A stretch of 64,000 nucleotides of DNA from Salvator merianae. Taxonomy: Eukaryota > Chordata > Lepidosauria > Squamata > Teiidae. The stretch covers positions 23,236,175 through 23,300,174 of the forward strand of contig QVOM02000073.1 in assembly GCA_003586115.2 (NCBI GenBank), in the 5' to 3' direction. The position numbers were made by a program, and so were the translations under genes. The notes beneath the pieces were generated by a model. The model was given only the letters and a program-made list of their open reading frames with translations. It searched no databases and was not told where the DNA came from. Positions 23,150 through 34,933 of the stretch are shown here, one piece after another (within the stretch, counting starts at the first letter, position 1; each line of letters starts with the position of its first letter).

Positions 23150-25595
23150 AGCTGATGGCTCCAATCCTATGACCACTTACTAGGAAATTAGCATCATCTC
23201 ATCAAACACAGTGAAATTTGCATGTGGATAGGCAGCACACAGAAGCTTGCCCTCTCAGGGATGATTGCCTACTTGAAAGTCTTGCTCAGCTAAAGTCAGT
23301 CTTCCTTGTCTGTAAACAACTTGTTTCATGTTTGCCAGAACATCTCAAATTCGGAGTAACAGAGTTAGCCAGGATGAGGACGGATGCTCCAAATTAGCAG
23401 GAGAAAGCACTTAGCGGTAGATTCCTTCTTAGCAAAAAAAAAAAAAAATCACCAAAAAAACCAAGAAGCAAAGTTGCTTCAAAATAGGATTAAAATATGA
23501 CTGCTAGCAGTAATGAGGCCCTGACAAAGCGACCCCTTTGCTGACATTCTGGAGTTCTGGCACTTGGCTAGTCTCCCTCAAATTACCTACCAGTGGCTTC
23601 CAGGCACTGGGATTCAGGCATTCATACACAGCTGCACTGTTTAGATTCCTGCAAAGGGAAAATTGGCAATATCACAGAGGCCAGTTCCTCAGCCCACACA
23701 CATATTGCTGTCAAGAAGAAATGGCCTATTCCAACTGGCACTGGGAAATGCCACAGACTACCTGAGTATGTCTGTTCAGAGATAGATCAGCGTAGGTTGA
23801 ATTTCCCCCAGACAATGAAAGGCTTTGAGCCCATTCAGAGTCCTAATGATAACTTTTCTTCCGAACATAATAAGTGCCTTTTACAACTCCTTTGCCTCCA
23901 CTCACCAAGCACAGAATTTAGTACAGAGTTTGTCTACAAGTTTGCGGCAAAACATTTTACGTAATGGCCGGGTAGGGGATTAGGAGATTATTTTCATCTG
24001 CCTGCAGCCTGAGCTTGGAAATCAGCTCTAGCAGAAGCAGCTCCAAAGACCGCTGCATTTTTCAGCAGCATGCCATGACCTCTTGGGTAGCCCCTACTGC
24101 AGCCTTATCCGGGAATTATTTGTGACTGTCACAGAGATCTTGGACTTCAGGACACCTGTAGGACTGCACATTATTTCAGCAAGGTAGAATGCTGCTGGCA
24201 CTGAATGAAAAGCCCTTTTGTTTCCACACAAACAGACTTGCAAGAGGTATGAGGCTGAGATCCATATCATCACCAGGGTGTAAAAAAATCTCCAGCACGG
24301 GAGTACAGGATTCCGACTGTTTAAAATGCTGATGGTCCTGATGGGACTGAATGTGGTAGGAAAATGATCACAGGGGCCCTGGGGATAAAACTCCACTGTC
24401 AGAGATGGGAAACTGAAAGTGGGCTCACATAATCATCTGTCCCATTTTCTGCTGATTTCTGGCATGCAAAGGCTTCCAACAAGGTTTTGTAGTTTACACT
24501 ATTTTGTAGTACTGAAGGTGATCGCAGGAACAATAGCCTGAGAAGTAGCAGATCCACAGGTTCTGTCTTCAGTATCCCCCCGCCCCCCGAAAAAAGAGAT
24601 GGGAAACGACTTGCATAAAATTTTCAGTCCACATAGAAACTAGGCAATGTGACACTTTTCTTTATATAACAGGAGGTGAGCTATGGGTTCTTCCTGCCTG
24701 AACAAAAATTGGGCAAGCAGAGAAAGGGAAGCATGTGTCCTTATTAAGGTGCTTAGCACCCTGTGCTTGCTTCATTTTGGGAGTGCCTAGAAAGCAGGCT
24801 TGATTGTTGGCATCTAATGCAAATCATTCCTATACCTACCAAGAAAATTGCACAGAGGTGTCTAAGCAGTCAGCAGGAGTCATCCCGAACAACCATCACA
24901 TTTTGCAAAAGGTGTCACAGCCTGTGTTCAGGATACACAGCTAGCCTTTCGCCAAAGGGATACTCACATTGCAAAGTGGCACTACCTAAGCTTCACTCCA
25001 CGACGGACAGTGAGAGTGGGGGGAAACACAGGGGTACAAAAGGATCTTGTACACCCAGAGTGAAGCTGCATTTATTGTGTTCTCATGGGTTTCATATAGA
25101 TGCAACCAGGTGAATGGCACCAACCTTTGCAGACTTAATTTTGCTTCGGTTGTAAGTTCAAGCACTACAGATTTAATATGGGGAAGAAGAAGAAAAAAAA
25201 AACCAGTCCCACAGTAAATCACAAGCTTTTTTTGGAATACACTTCCACATACTAAACTGCCTCTAGGAACCTTTTGTCGCCATGCTCCCTTTTATGAAAT
25301 ATTATTTTTTTACAGCTCTACTACAGAACTTCTTTTCAGTGCAAAATGTCCATCTGGACCATCAAATATAATAATAAAGAATTTATCTCTCAGCCTGTAC
25401 AGAATATGTTTTAATCACTTCTAAGTAATCTCATACTACTCACCCATGCATGGAATTGCAGAGCCTAAATAGACTTGTATTTCAGGTCCTCCTATTTTAA
25501 GAAATTAAGCTTTATGGAAAACAGAACTATATTATGGGAAAGATCCAAGGCTATGTATTCTTCTACAATGAAACAGCAAGACTGATGGCAGTTGA
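23150..25595. other. no recognised gene
   Basis: About 2.4 kb without a supportable feature. Several open frames of 75-123 codons exist, but none shows a family motif, codon bias or splice context that I can recognise. Confidence 0.4.
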
Positions 25596-25599
25596 CATC

Positions 25600-25720
25600 A
25601 GTCAACAATTGTAGCTGGAAAATCTAAGGTAGAGTTGGGGAAGCTGTTAGGCTCCAGTTCCCATCAGCTTCAGTCAGCATAGTGAATAGTCATGGCTAGC
25701 AAAAAACGTCGTCCAGCTAT
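25600..25720. repeat. palindromic interspersed repeat (hAT-like), degraded
   Basis: ACAATTGTAGCTGGAAAATCT on the left, GCTCCAGTTCCCATCAGC and CAGCATAGTGAATAGTCATGGC on the right follow the pattern of the family at 8040-8158. Confidence 0.35.
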
Positions 25721-26329
25721 AGCTCGAGGTCAAGTGCATTCTTGATTTAAGAAGATCCCATCCGATCTTCCTCCGAATCCAGTTCCACGAGATCCCTGGC
25801 AACCTGAACAATGAACTCAACTCAGCATGGATGAACTAGAAAGATGCTCTTTGGTTGGTGTTTCAGAAAACTGCTGTTTGCAAGCTCTAGCAGAGAGGGG
25901 AGCAGCGGGGTCATGTGGTCTGGGCCTCACTTGACGGGGTTTCCCTCAGCTATTAAAACAAGGAGTGAGAAACTCATAATGTGAAACAGCCTTATCTGAA
26001 GTCTTAAGAGGGCCTGGCTTTTGGATTTCCTCCAAAATTGCAAGACTTGTAGTGGAAATTCTTACCTTGTTCAGCTCTCATAGCGAGTTTACTCTTTCAG
26101 AACAATTCTACAGAAACGGACTGAGAAGTAAGCATCACCCCTTGGACTCATATGTGCCTGGAATACTGTTTCTAATTCAAGATGGTTTTAAACAGTTTGG
26201 GCCAGCGTGTGTGAACGATACACAGAACAACCGATAAAAGTAGGGATCAGGCCAAGTCCCAACACCCTCCCTAATGAGATCCCAGCTCCCACCACCACCT
26301 TCGTCCACATTCCATACACCCATTAATCA

Positions 26330-27660
26330 GGCCAAGGACGATTGGTCAGCGCCCCTTCTCCTTTCCTAAATCTTGAAGGTTCACACGTACGGCGTCCGCC
26401 GCTTCGTTCTAACTCGAGTCGATCGTCAGACTCCTCCCAACCCCAAGAGGCCTCTGTCTGTTCTGATATGCTACAGTCAGATGCCCTGTGTCTTCGGGAG
26501 GAAACCTCCAGGCTGCGTTGGCAGCTCTACACTGGGTGTGGGCCCGTCTCAGGTTGTTCCTCCCCGAGTTGCGTGGGCCGTCGGGGCGGATTCTTCTTAA
26601 GCTGGTGTTCTCCCCGGTTTTAAGTTTCCTCCCTTCCCAAAGCCAGCTCAGGGCGATGGGGAGGAGGCAGGCGAGAGCGCCGGGTCCTGGTGGCTGGGGA
26701 GGGGCAGACGTGCCCTTGGAGGCGGGCACGACGGCTTGTTGCACAGGAGCGCAACCTCGCCGGTCGCCGGAGAAAGCTAACGAGGGAGGGCCTGTGTCGT
26801 CGAGCACAGGTGGCTGAAAAGTGGGCGGCCGGATCAGGTGCTGCGGTGCGGCTGAGGAGGTTAAGAAGAGCCCACAAATTCAGGCAAGTGGCCAGCTGGA
26901 GGGGGGAAACCGCTCCGGCAAGACGAGGATGCAGCATACGCATATAGAGGGGTCGTTGCGCCATTATTTCTGTGGCCCAGCTGAAAAAGGAGCTTTGCCT
27001 TGCCAAAAGGTAGAGGGAAAACAAAGTGGATGCGAAATCAAAGCAAGGCAAAGCACTGAAGCGCCCGGGGAAACTTCCTTGCAAGTGCACCGGCGGGGGA
27101 AGGGAGGGGAGAACCTAGAACCGGATTAAGGACTTTATCCAGCGCGTGCGCTTGCTTGGACGAAGTTCCATCAGGCCCGTGTCTGCTTTCCCACGGGCAC
27201 ATTTAGGACGCCACGGCCCGTTTCCTTTGCCTGTCGAGCACGTCCGGTCAAGGAAATTAAGGAGGCGGCTTGCTGATCCTCCTGCCTCATCCCCAAATTG
27301 CTAGCCGGAGTGACGGCAGTAACAGTCACCCTCGCACATGGCGCCCGGAGGTGTTGTCCACCGCGGGTGCCGTATAAACGTGTAGTTTGCTTCACAGGTA
27401 AGCTGGAGGGGACGGGGAGGATGGTCTGTCCGGTGGGAGCAAGCTGGGAAAGTGAGAGACTTCTCGGATCTCTTAAAGGGGACCAAGGGGAAGGGTTTAG
27501 GTGAAGAGATTTCTGCTGAGCTGCGCACATGCGCCCTCCCCCCGTTTCTTGAGAAGGGATGCTCGAGCTGAGACGCCGGCAGCTGCTGTCCCCAATGCTG
27601 GGGGATCATCTCTCGGAGCCGGCGAGGATCTGTGCGCATGCTCAAATTCCCTCTTCACAG
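26330..27660 (+). promoter_or_regulatory. CpG-rich block, candidate promoter and untranslated first exon of LRRC8E
   Basis: GC content and CpG frequency rise sharply here compared with both flanks. An inverted CCAAT box (ATTGGTCA) lies at 26341. A strong donor, TTCACAG|GTAAGC, is at 27397/27398 on the plus strand. LRRC8E's first coding exon begins at an acceptor 1 nt before its ATG (34933), so at least one untranslated exon must lie upstream, and this block is the best candidate in the window. No conserved protein is encoded: the overlapping frames of up to 156 codons on both strands are typical of GC-rich DNA without stops. Joining of this donor to the 34933 acceptor is inference. Confidence 0.4.
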
Positions 27661-28062
27661 TTTTTTTTTTTTTTTTAAAAAGGCTGTTGTTCCTGACCTT
27701 GGCATCGCAAATACATTTGGCGAAAGTTTGGTCAGTGGGGGTAACTTTTACTGAGGGAAGGGGACTGAACAAGGAAGTGCTAGTTAGTTTCAAGGCAACA
27801 TCCCTTACTATTCCGAATAGCAAGGGATGTTTAGCAACGTCAGGGATCTAAGATATCAAATCCAGAGATTCAAAATTGGCCAGTACTCTCTATGGATTTT
27901 CATCAGCCAAATACTGTCCCAGGGTAACATGACATTTCAGGAACTGTAGTGTACAAACTCAGTTGGGATAGAGGAAGCATGAGGATGGGCAGTTAACTTG
28001 TAGCGCGCTGCAAATGTTGAATTTCAGTCCCCAGATCCTTTGCCATTGGCCAAGATGTCTGA

Positions 28063-28259
28063 GGTTGTGATCAGACACAGCAAAAGAAAAACCATCTCTG
28101 AGATGTCTTATTTGAAGGCTCTGAGGTGGGTGTGGGATTGTTCACCCGCTAGTGTGTCCCTCCCCTTTCTCTTGAACATTCTACGCTAGAGAAGGTGGGG
28201 ACACGAGGGCCGCACACGGTCTCTCTGAGGTGCCCCTTTCGTTTTGTCTGATCACAGCC
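28063..28259. mobile_element. MITE with GGTTGTGATCAGACA terminal inverted repeats
   Basis: GGTTGTGATCAGACA at 28063-28077 is mirrored, with one mismatch, by TGTCTGATCACAGCC at 28245-28259. About 197 bp in total, non-coding, with a partly palindromic interior. The superfamily is not determined; hAT-like is a guess. Confidence 0.55.
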
Positions 28260-28690
28260 CGAGACCTGTGGAAACTGTATTTCATTTCAGGAGCATCTGC
28301 AGAGACATCCATGGGAGTGGCTGGAGTATAAGTGGCCACTACCCCATGGCATCCAGGGGCACAAAGCTCGTGTCCCCTCTTTCTTCTTCAGAAGTGTTTC
28401 AGTCTGTGCCCACCCCATTTTGTTTAGTGACATCAATTTTCATGGCAGGCTTGAAAAGCAATGCTTCTCCCACCATTCATCCTAGCTGTGCTGGTCCTGA
28501 CTTGGTTTTAGCTGTCTTGCTCTCCATCTGTCAGGCCACAATGCGCCCTAGATGTCCCTGACTGTGCAATAACCACCAGTCTTCAAGACCATTAGAGCTT
28601 TGCACCTACGGTACCATAATTCTCTGCTTTCATATTCGCAGGGATTGCCAGGGACAGAGAGAAGTGCAGAAAAATAGCAAAGTAGAGTTT

Positions 28691-29291
28691 GGGCCTTTTC
28701 GCACTTAGCGAGTGGAACGTTCTTGTCCGTTCACTGGAATGGAGCTTTCGCACTGCCGCGGGTGCGCGCCTCACCCGATCCGAACCACTTCGTACCCGAT
28801 TCGTACCTGATCCTGGGTAAGGCAAGACAAGTAAAAGCTTGTCTTCATTCCAACCTCCGCGAGGGAGTGAAGATCGAGCACGGTGCTTTCGCACTCCTGT
28901 CCGCGTTTGCAATGGCGGCCGGGTGTGGCTGGTGTGGCTGCGCATGCGTGGTCCGAAGTTTTCACACCCCGGTGCGAAGTTTTCACACCCCGGTGCGAAG
29001 TTTTCACACCCCGGTGCGAAGTTTTCACACCCAGGATAGCCCTTTGGGCATGGCAGCCTAGTTGCCCTGACGAAGCTGGCTCCGTAACGAGCCCTCTGGG
29101 TACGAAGCGGAGCTCAGTGATATGGAGTGCGGTACGGAACTAGCGGCTGCCATTCGCACTGTTCCCTCTGCTGGTCAGCTTCGGGTCCGTTCCTCTGGCT
29201 GGGAGTGCGAAGGGCAGCCAGCGTTCTCCAACCCCTCCGGTCCGAAACCAGCTACTGGGAACGGACTACGGAGCTCAGTGCGAAAAGGCCC
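28691..29291. mobile_element. 601-bp non-autonomous DNA element with GGGCCTTTTCGCAC inverted repeats
   Basis: The ends GGGCCTTTTCGCACT (28691) and AGTGCGAAAAGGCCC (to 29291) are perfect inverted repeats flanked by TTT on both sides. The termini are variants of the GGCCCTTTCTGCAC ends of the 180-bp MITEs in this window. The interior is GC- and CpG-rich and includes a four-copy 21-bp tandem array. No transposase is encoded. The open frames here are repeat-driven. Confidence 0.75.
28951..29034. repeat. 21-bp tandem repeat, four copies
   Basis: The units 28951-28971, 28972-28992, 28993-29013 and 29014-29034 share the core GCGAAGTTTTCACACCCCG. The first and last differ by one base each. Because 21 is divisible by three, all frames stay open and show 7-residue repeats, which are not evidence of a protein. 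Confidence 0.95.
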
Positions 29292-29299
29292 TTTGTGAA

Positions 29300-30030
29300 G
29301 CTTGACTAAACCTTACTTTTGGGACTGGTCCAACTCTTTTAATTTTTGGTCTATCACCTATCACTGTTTTTTAAAATTATATCTGTGGGTTCCCGCACTT
29401 TCTTCTCTTTTAATGTCTCCATTCACTCTTGTTAGCCACCAGAAGTTGTTATGAAGTAAGCAGATCACAAGCATACAAATAAATAAATAAAAATAACATT
29501 GTGTAATAAAATTAGGCACTGCCATGATTTTTTAGTCCCACCCATTTAGGTAAAAATATTTTTTCCCTCCTAGTTACATAAAAGTGAAGATCGTGGAACA
29601 TTTTTATACATGCTCTGTTATATGAATCACACTTTGTAAAAATGGGCAGAGGCAGTAGAAGGGGGGCCCACCCAGCAGGGGAGCATCATAGATCCAGCTG
29701 CCCAGAATGGTTGTTGGGGGAGGGGAAAGGTGTTGCAAATGCTTGAGGCAGCTCTGCATTCATCTTGTGAGACCTTAATCAACCTCCAGCAGTTGCGCTT
29801 TTTCCAAAGCAGATATGCATTGTTTACCTCTGTGACTACCAATTGTTTCCTGGGAGCTGGAGGGCCGGAGCCAGGAATATTTGCTAATCGCTGTTTAGGG
29901 CCTGATATTCTTTAGGAGTGGTGCTGAGGGAGGGAAGCAGGGGAGGGCAAGATAAATAGTGGAGGTAGAAAGCAGGGAAGTGCCTCTTGATCCTTGTAGT
30001 TTACGAATCATCCGTTTTGCCAGTGTTGCC
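29300..30030. other. no recognised feature
   Basis: Non-coding sequence between the 601-bp element and the 23-bp tandem repeat. Confidence 0.4.
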
Positions 30031-30034
30031 TGTT

Positions 30035-30103
30035 TGCATACCACCTTCCCAATTTTTGCATACCATCTTCACAATTTTTGCATACTACCTTCCCAATTTT
30101 TGC
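30035..30103. repeat. 23-bp tandem repeat, three copies
   Basis: The units 30035-30057, 30058-30080 and 30081-30103 share TGCATACCA-CTTC-CAATTTTT with one to three changes per copy. Confidence 0.9.
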
Positions 30104-30234
30104 CAGATCATGTACTTCTTGTATTGTTATTTGCTGCTGAATAGGTAAACTTACTCACAATATTTAAACTTAAACTTTTAAAAGTTTAGGACAAATGTTT
30201 ACCTATGTGCTACCTAAAATTACCTTGATTTCCT

Positions 30235-30330
30235 CCAGAAGCAATTGGTGGGCCACTGTGTGAAACAGGATGCTGGACTAGGTGGGTTGCAGCCTGATCT
30301 AGCAGAGCTTCTCTTATGTTCTTAACTTGG
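30235..30330 (+). mobile_element. CR1/L2-like LINE 3' tail fragment
   Basis: It contains the phrase GGGCCACTGTGTGAAACAGG, then ATGCTGGACTAGGTGGG and TTCTCTTATGTTCTTA, a 3' end widespread in reptile LINEs. A poorer copy lies near 33180-33250. Confidence 0.55.
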
Positions 30331-30339
30331 AAAACCTAC

Positions 30340-31550
30340 AAGAGCTTGGGGTCAGCTAGTCACCCAGTTGTCTATCTTGTATGAATAAAGGCCTGTGTTT
30401 CTGAAAACCAACAGGACTCTACATCTCCATTCTAGATTCTTCTAAATCTCAAAGTAAGCCAGTTCATTCTGATGCTCAACAAAATTGTTTTCGCTGCTGC
30501 TTAGTGGCAGCTGTACTATGACAAAAGGAGTGTTATTTCTAACTCAGGCATTTATGCTTAGCTTTACTTTCTTTTTTCCAAATTTATGTCTGATTTTACA
30601 GCTCTTCCTTTAACGGAAAAGAAAGACAGAGGGTCATCTGGGAACTGAATGGATTTTAGAGGACAGAGTGGGAGCTAACAGACAAGGCAGGCAGGATTTT
30701 AGGGATCTGTTCACAACTTTTGGGAGAGGGATGGAAAGTTAGGAGACAAAGAACCGTGAAGCAGAATTTTTGGCTGTGTTGCCCTTATGTGGGGCACAGT
30801 CTGTACCATTGGATTAGCATGAAAGGCTTGTTGCAAACTCCTTTTAAAAGCAAATATTTTACTTATTAAAACAAGTTTCATGAAAGGAGACCTGGGAAAA
30901 GTTAGTTATATTTGCACTGTGTTTCTTTCCCTACATTTTTACTAGCTGCTGCTGAATAGTACTCGGCAGAATTTATTTATATATTTACATCAGAGAAAGA
31001 TTCTGGGACATTTCTAGGCAAGGTATGATAACAAGAGTTAGATATTACTTATTATCTTTATCCTTTGGAATTGACCTTGGCTATACTGCTAAGATGGCAC
31101 CATATTTGATCTCCTTTACCGTTAGTGATAATCACTCAACCTTTACAAAAGCCAGACTAAACATAATCACTTCAAAGATGCTTGAAGGCTGATATGCTAA
31201 AATTCCTCAGGACAAAAGGATATGCCTTCTGTTTCAGATTCTACCTATATCCACTTAAAAAAAAAAAAAAGGACAAAAGGATATGGCCATGTGGAGTGTG
31301 CAAAGATCAGCCCTTCCCCATATTGTCTGCTACTCATGAAGCCTCTGGTGTGAATTTAATTCAGTTTCCCCCCCTTAGATAACAGTAGAGTAACTCTGTT
31401 GCCAAAATTTTAGCAGTGGCAGATATGGTGAATAAGAACATCATGGATTTCAATGTATAGTCCTAGTGGTTTACTGTTTTATTGCTCTTGTACCACGGAT
31501 TTTATTGAGTGTTTTGTGATGTATTTTTTTAAAATCAACCTTTGGACTGT
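30340..31550. other. no recognised feature
   Basis: A/T-rich intergenic or 5' UTR-intron sequence with an A-run at 31258-31270. Confidence 0.4.
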
Positions 31551-31554
31551 AATA

Positions 31555-32420
31555 AAATATTTATTTACTTGTTTATTTGCTGTCTTACCACTCTGTGGCA
31601 TTTCGGATGGTTTAAAAATAAAAACAGCAGATACAATAAAAATGCAATTGAAATCTAAATATCAAATTACTGATAAGGCTGTGTCACAATTTAGAAAATG
31701 CTGGGGTATTGCCTTCAGCCATTTCCTGAAAGTCCCATCGTGAAGACAGAGTAGCCTCAGGTCAGTTGGAAGTTTCTTACAAAGGACTGGTGCTGCTACA
31801 AAGAAGGTTTGCTGGTGGACACTTGTTTTCAGCAGCCTCCTGTTGAAGCAGGACCATCAGCAAGCCACCACCAGGAGATCTGAAGATTTGGTGTGGTTTG
31901 TACTTGGGGAGGCAATTTTTCAATTATACAACCCCAGGGCTGTTCCAGCATGTTAAAGTGGGTCCTGTATAATAGTCAGTGCAGCTCTTACAGAATAGGT
32001 GTAACATTTGCCCAGATCTTGAGCCCACATAGTAGACTGGCCATTACTTGTGGTCTCTGACTGTCTTCAAGCCACTTGCAAAGTAGGTTGCAGTAATCCA
32101 ATTGAGATCTTATCAGTGCATGTTCTACTGAGGTCAGGCTATTCCAATCCAGAAATGGCTGGAGATGGCATACTAGCTGAAAGCACACCTAAGTGCTTCT
32201 ACTCACTGAGACCATGTATATCCCCAGTGACAGTCTGGAGAACAAGAGTGCCCTAAATTGTGCATCTAATCTTGGTGCCCCATCTAGCATTAGAGTAAGT
32301 TCTAGTTCTTGGATTTGAAAAATTGGTGTTTTGAAGTTACTGAGATCCAGCCTTAATCTGAAAACCAGACCACAGTAATCCAACAATCCTTCAAGAGGAA
32401 ACACTGACATTCCTTGGTAG
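31555..32420 (-). mobile_element. L2-type LINE fragment, strongly decayed
   Basis: The minus-strand 3' tail is at 31555-31600 (TATTTATTTACTTGTTTATTT on plus). The codons upstream give VCHLQPFLDWNSLTSVEHAL and SQLDYCNLLCKWLEDSQR, and before that an L2-type block with LFSRLSLGIYMV. It is the same region as the L2 at 21280-21890 but with more stops. Confidence 0.65.
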
Positions 32421-32429
32421 CCTGCATTT

Positions 32430-34932
32430 CATATACTTCTCCCCACCCCTCAATACACACAAAAAAATCCATGCTTTTTATTATATCTTTTCCTGTGTGT
32501 TTTGCCCAGATTTCAAAACCTGATGATACTTAACAACCATTACAAGCATTGACTATCTATTACAGATGTGTTAAGGTATTTTTTTGTTTGCTGGAAAACT
32601 TCGATGTGCTGAGAAGCAACACCTATGTGCGTGTAGCATTACGTGCGTGAAAATCAACTGAGCTGCATCCTCATGATGGGGACTGCAGCTCCTGCTAGAC
32701 TGGGGTGCTTGCCCCGGCCTCAGAGACAGAATGCATGCTGCCTTAATGCCCTCTGCCTCACCCACTTGCAGACTTTGAAGCTGAAGTGACACTGTGGTCC
32801 TATTTTGGGTCACAGAGTACAGTGCAGGAAGGTCACTTGTCCAGTCGTTGTCCATCTTGATATGGCAGGGCAAATGCCTGAGGGTGGCATGTACCCTCAG
32901 AATTGTCCTTACCATTCTGTGGGAAGGATACTTTTGAGGATGCTTGCTGGTCCTCTGAGGCCCACTGTATGCCAGAGGGCACCACTGGTGTGAAGACGTC
33001 ACCTCCCTCAGGCTTTTGTGGGCTGGTCTCTTCTCTTTTTGTGTGGATGCAGCCTAAATAGCCCCCTAGTAAAAGATTTAAGGAGCAGATTTCATGGCTA
33101 TCCAGTCTGCTCCCATGCTTTCCTTTCCTGCTGTCAGAACGGGTATCTTTCTGAACATCAGCTGCTAGAAAGAGTGTGCTTTTGGGCTTCCCTGCATTAT
33201 TTGGTTGCCCGATGGGCTGGATGGGCCACTGGACTGACCCAGTGATGCTCTTTTCAATCTGCCCTAAAACTAACAAAAAATGGGAGGTGCCTCAGGCAAA
33301 AGTGTGAAATGCATCTTGAGAGAATTCAGGGCCTCAGGATTTTTGCCCTGTGAAGATGTTGTCAAGCTTATCTTTCTCCTGGATTATAGCTAAGGTGATG
33401 TTAGACTTTAGAAGCACCTTTCATATTCTCACCTTCTTGGTGACCCTCTGGACATTCCAAATGGCTTCTTAGTTCTCTTTGGCTAAGTCAGTGTAGCAGG
33501 AACTCCGCTATAGCAACCAGAATCTCAAAGGTGGCTTTGTTCCATAATGGCAGAATGTATCTGCTGGTCAAATCTGTAGATGTGAGGTTATAGATTTAGC
33601 CTTTTTTTAAAAAAAACAAAACAAAAATGCAGAAGGTTTCATCCAGTTCAGACATATTCGTAATTCTTGTCTAAAGATCTCTATCATCCCATCTTTAACC
33701 AATAGAGAAGGAATGAGAGAACTTGGCATTTGTTGTAGTAATCAAGATTGCTGTATCTACTTCAGACCTTCCAAAGATTAGATTTCACGCTGGTAGTGTG
33801 GGAAACCAGAACCATCTTCATTATGAGTACTCTATTTGGGTGAGTGAGGTTTTTTTTTTTTTTTTTTTTGTCGTACCTGGATGGGAGTAGGTTGGCATAA
33901 TTATTTACACTTTAGCAATCTCCTGTTTAGATTGTCATTCTGCTTTTTGCATCAGGCTGTCTTTGAAAGTGGCTCAGAAACCGGAGGTGATGCAGAACAT
34001 AGCAGCAAGCTTTTCAACAAGGACCCCTAGAAGGGACAATGCTCCCAAGGTCAATTCAAAGCACTGTTACTGACCTTTTAATCCCTACACATCTTGGAGC
34101 AATATTAAAATGTGGAAAATCTGGTTTTCTGTATTCTGTCCTAGACAATAAGATCAAAAGTTGAAACCTTGCTTTATGATCCCCAACACTGAAGGTAACA
34201 GGTAGTGGTGAAAACTCTGACTTTTTCAGCACTGGTTCCCCCATTTGTGGAATTCTGTCTAGATAAGTTTGTTTGACTTCAGCTCTAACATCTTTTAAAC
34301 ACCTAGAAAATACCTTTATCATTCCACAGCCATACAGTGGTCTAAGTTTAGGAACTGATTAGGCATGTGTTGAACTGCATTTCATTAACACACGCTGCTG
34401 AGAATGGCCCTGGACTGTCAGGTATCTCATCTGAGAACCTGCAATTCTCTTTGGCACCTGTGGTGACTCATGAGTAGGTGAGCCTCATTGAAAAGATGGG
34501 GAATTCCCTTTGCAGGTTTGTGGCTGCCAGCATTACTGCCCTCTGTGTGTGCAGGGCGGTGCTGCCTTTGAGCCTTAACATCATTGTGGAGGGACAGGTA
34601 TGTGCTGAGGCTCTCTGGTCCTGTGCGGTGACATTGTGATGTGCAGTCCTTAAATATCTAGGCTAAATTTCTTCAAAGAGGAAACATGGAACGGGGAAGA
34701 AGAACCTCTCAGAAGGCCCATGTTTCTCATTCACACTTGGAGGGTAGGTATACCAATTCCAGTTCAATAGGTTAATAGCTTATCAATTAAAGGTTCAAAC
34801 TGGTGGATTCCCAGAATTATCATTTCAGCAGACGTATCAGCCTTTGATCATCAATGAAAATTGTCGTTTTTAAGGAAAAGAAACTACCCAGATACAAACT
34901 AAATTAATCTCTTGCCATTTTTTTCCCCCCAG
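32430..34932. other. probable 5' UTR intron of LRRC8E; no feature beyond short repeats
   Basis: No conserved exon is recognised. A pure T-run lies at about 33850-33869 and a LINE tail remnant near 33180-33250. The region ends with the pyrimidine tract CATTTTTTTCCCCCCAG (AG at 34931-34932), the splice acceptor of the first LRRC8E coding exon. Confidence 0.5.
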
Positions 34933-34933
34933 T

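Noticed and set aside
26620..27090. 156-codon minus-strand frame in the CpG-rich block
   Set aside because: GC-rich DNA has few stop codons. The plus-strand frames over the same place are equally open, and the protein is low-complexity Arg/Pro/Ala without family motifs.
28771..29143. Frames with repeated KFSHPGA or similar heptads, suggesting a repeat protein
   Set aside because: The periodicity comes from the 21-bp tandem array (divisible by three) inside a DNA transposon. All frames show it, so it is not evidence of a protein.
29990..30110. Regularly spaced repeats as a CRISPR-like array
   Set aside because: The 23-bp units are directly adjacent without spacers, and the context is a vertebrate genome. 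It is a simple tandem repeat.
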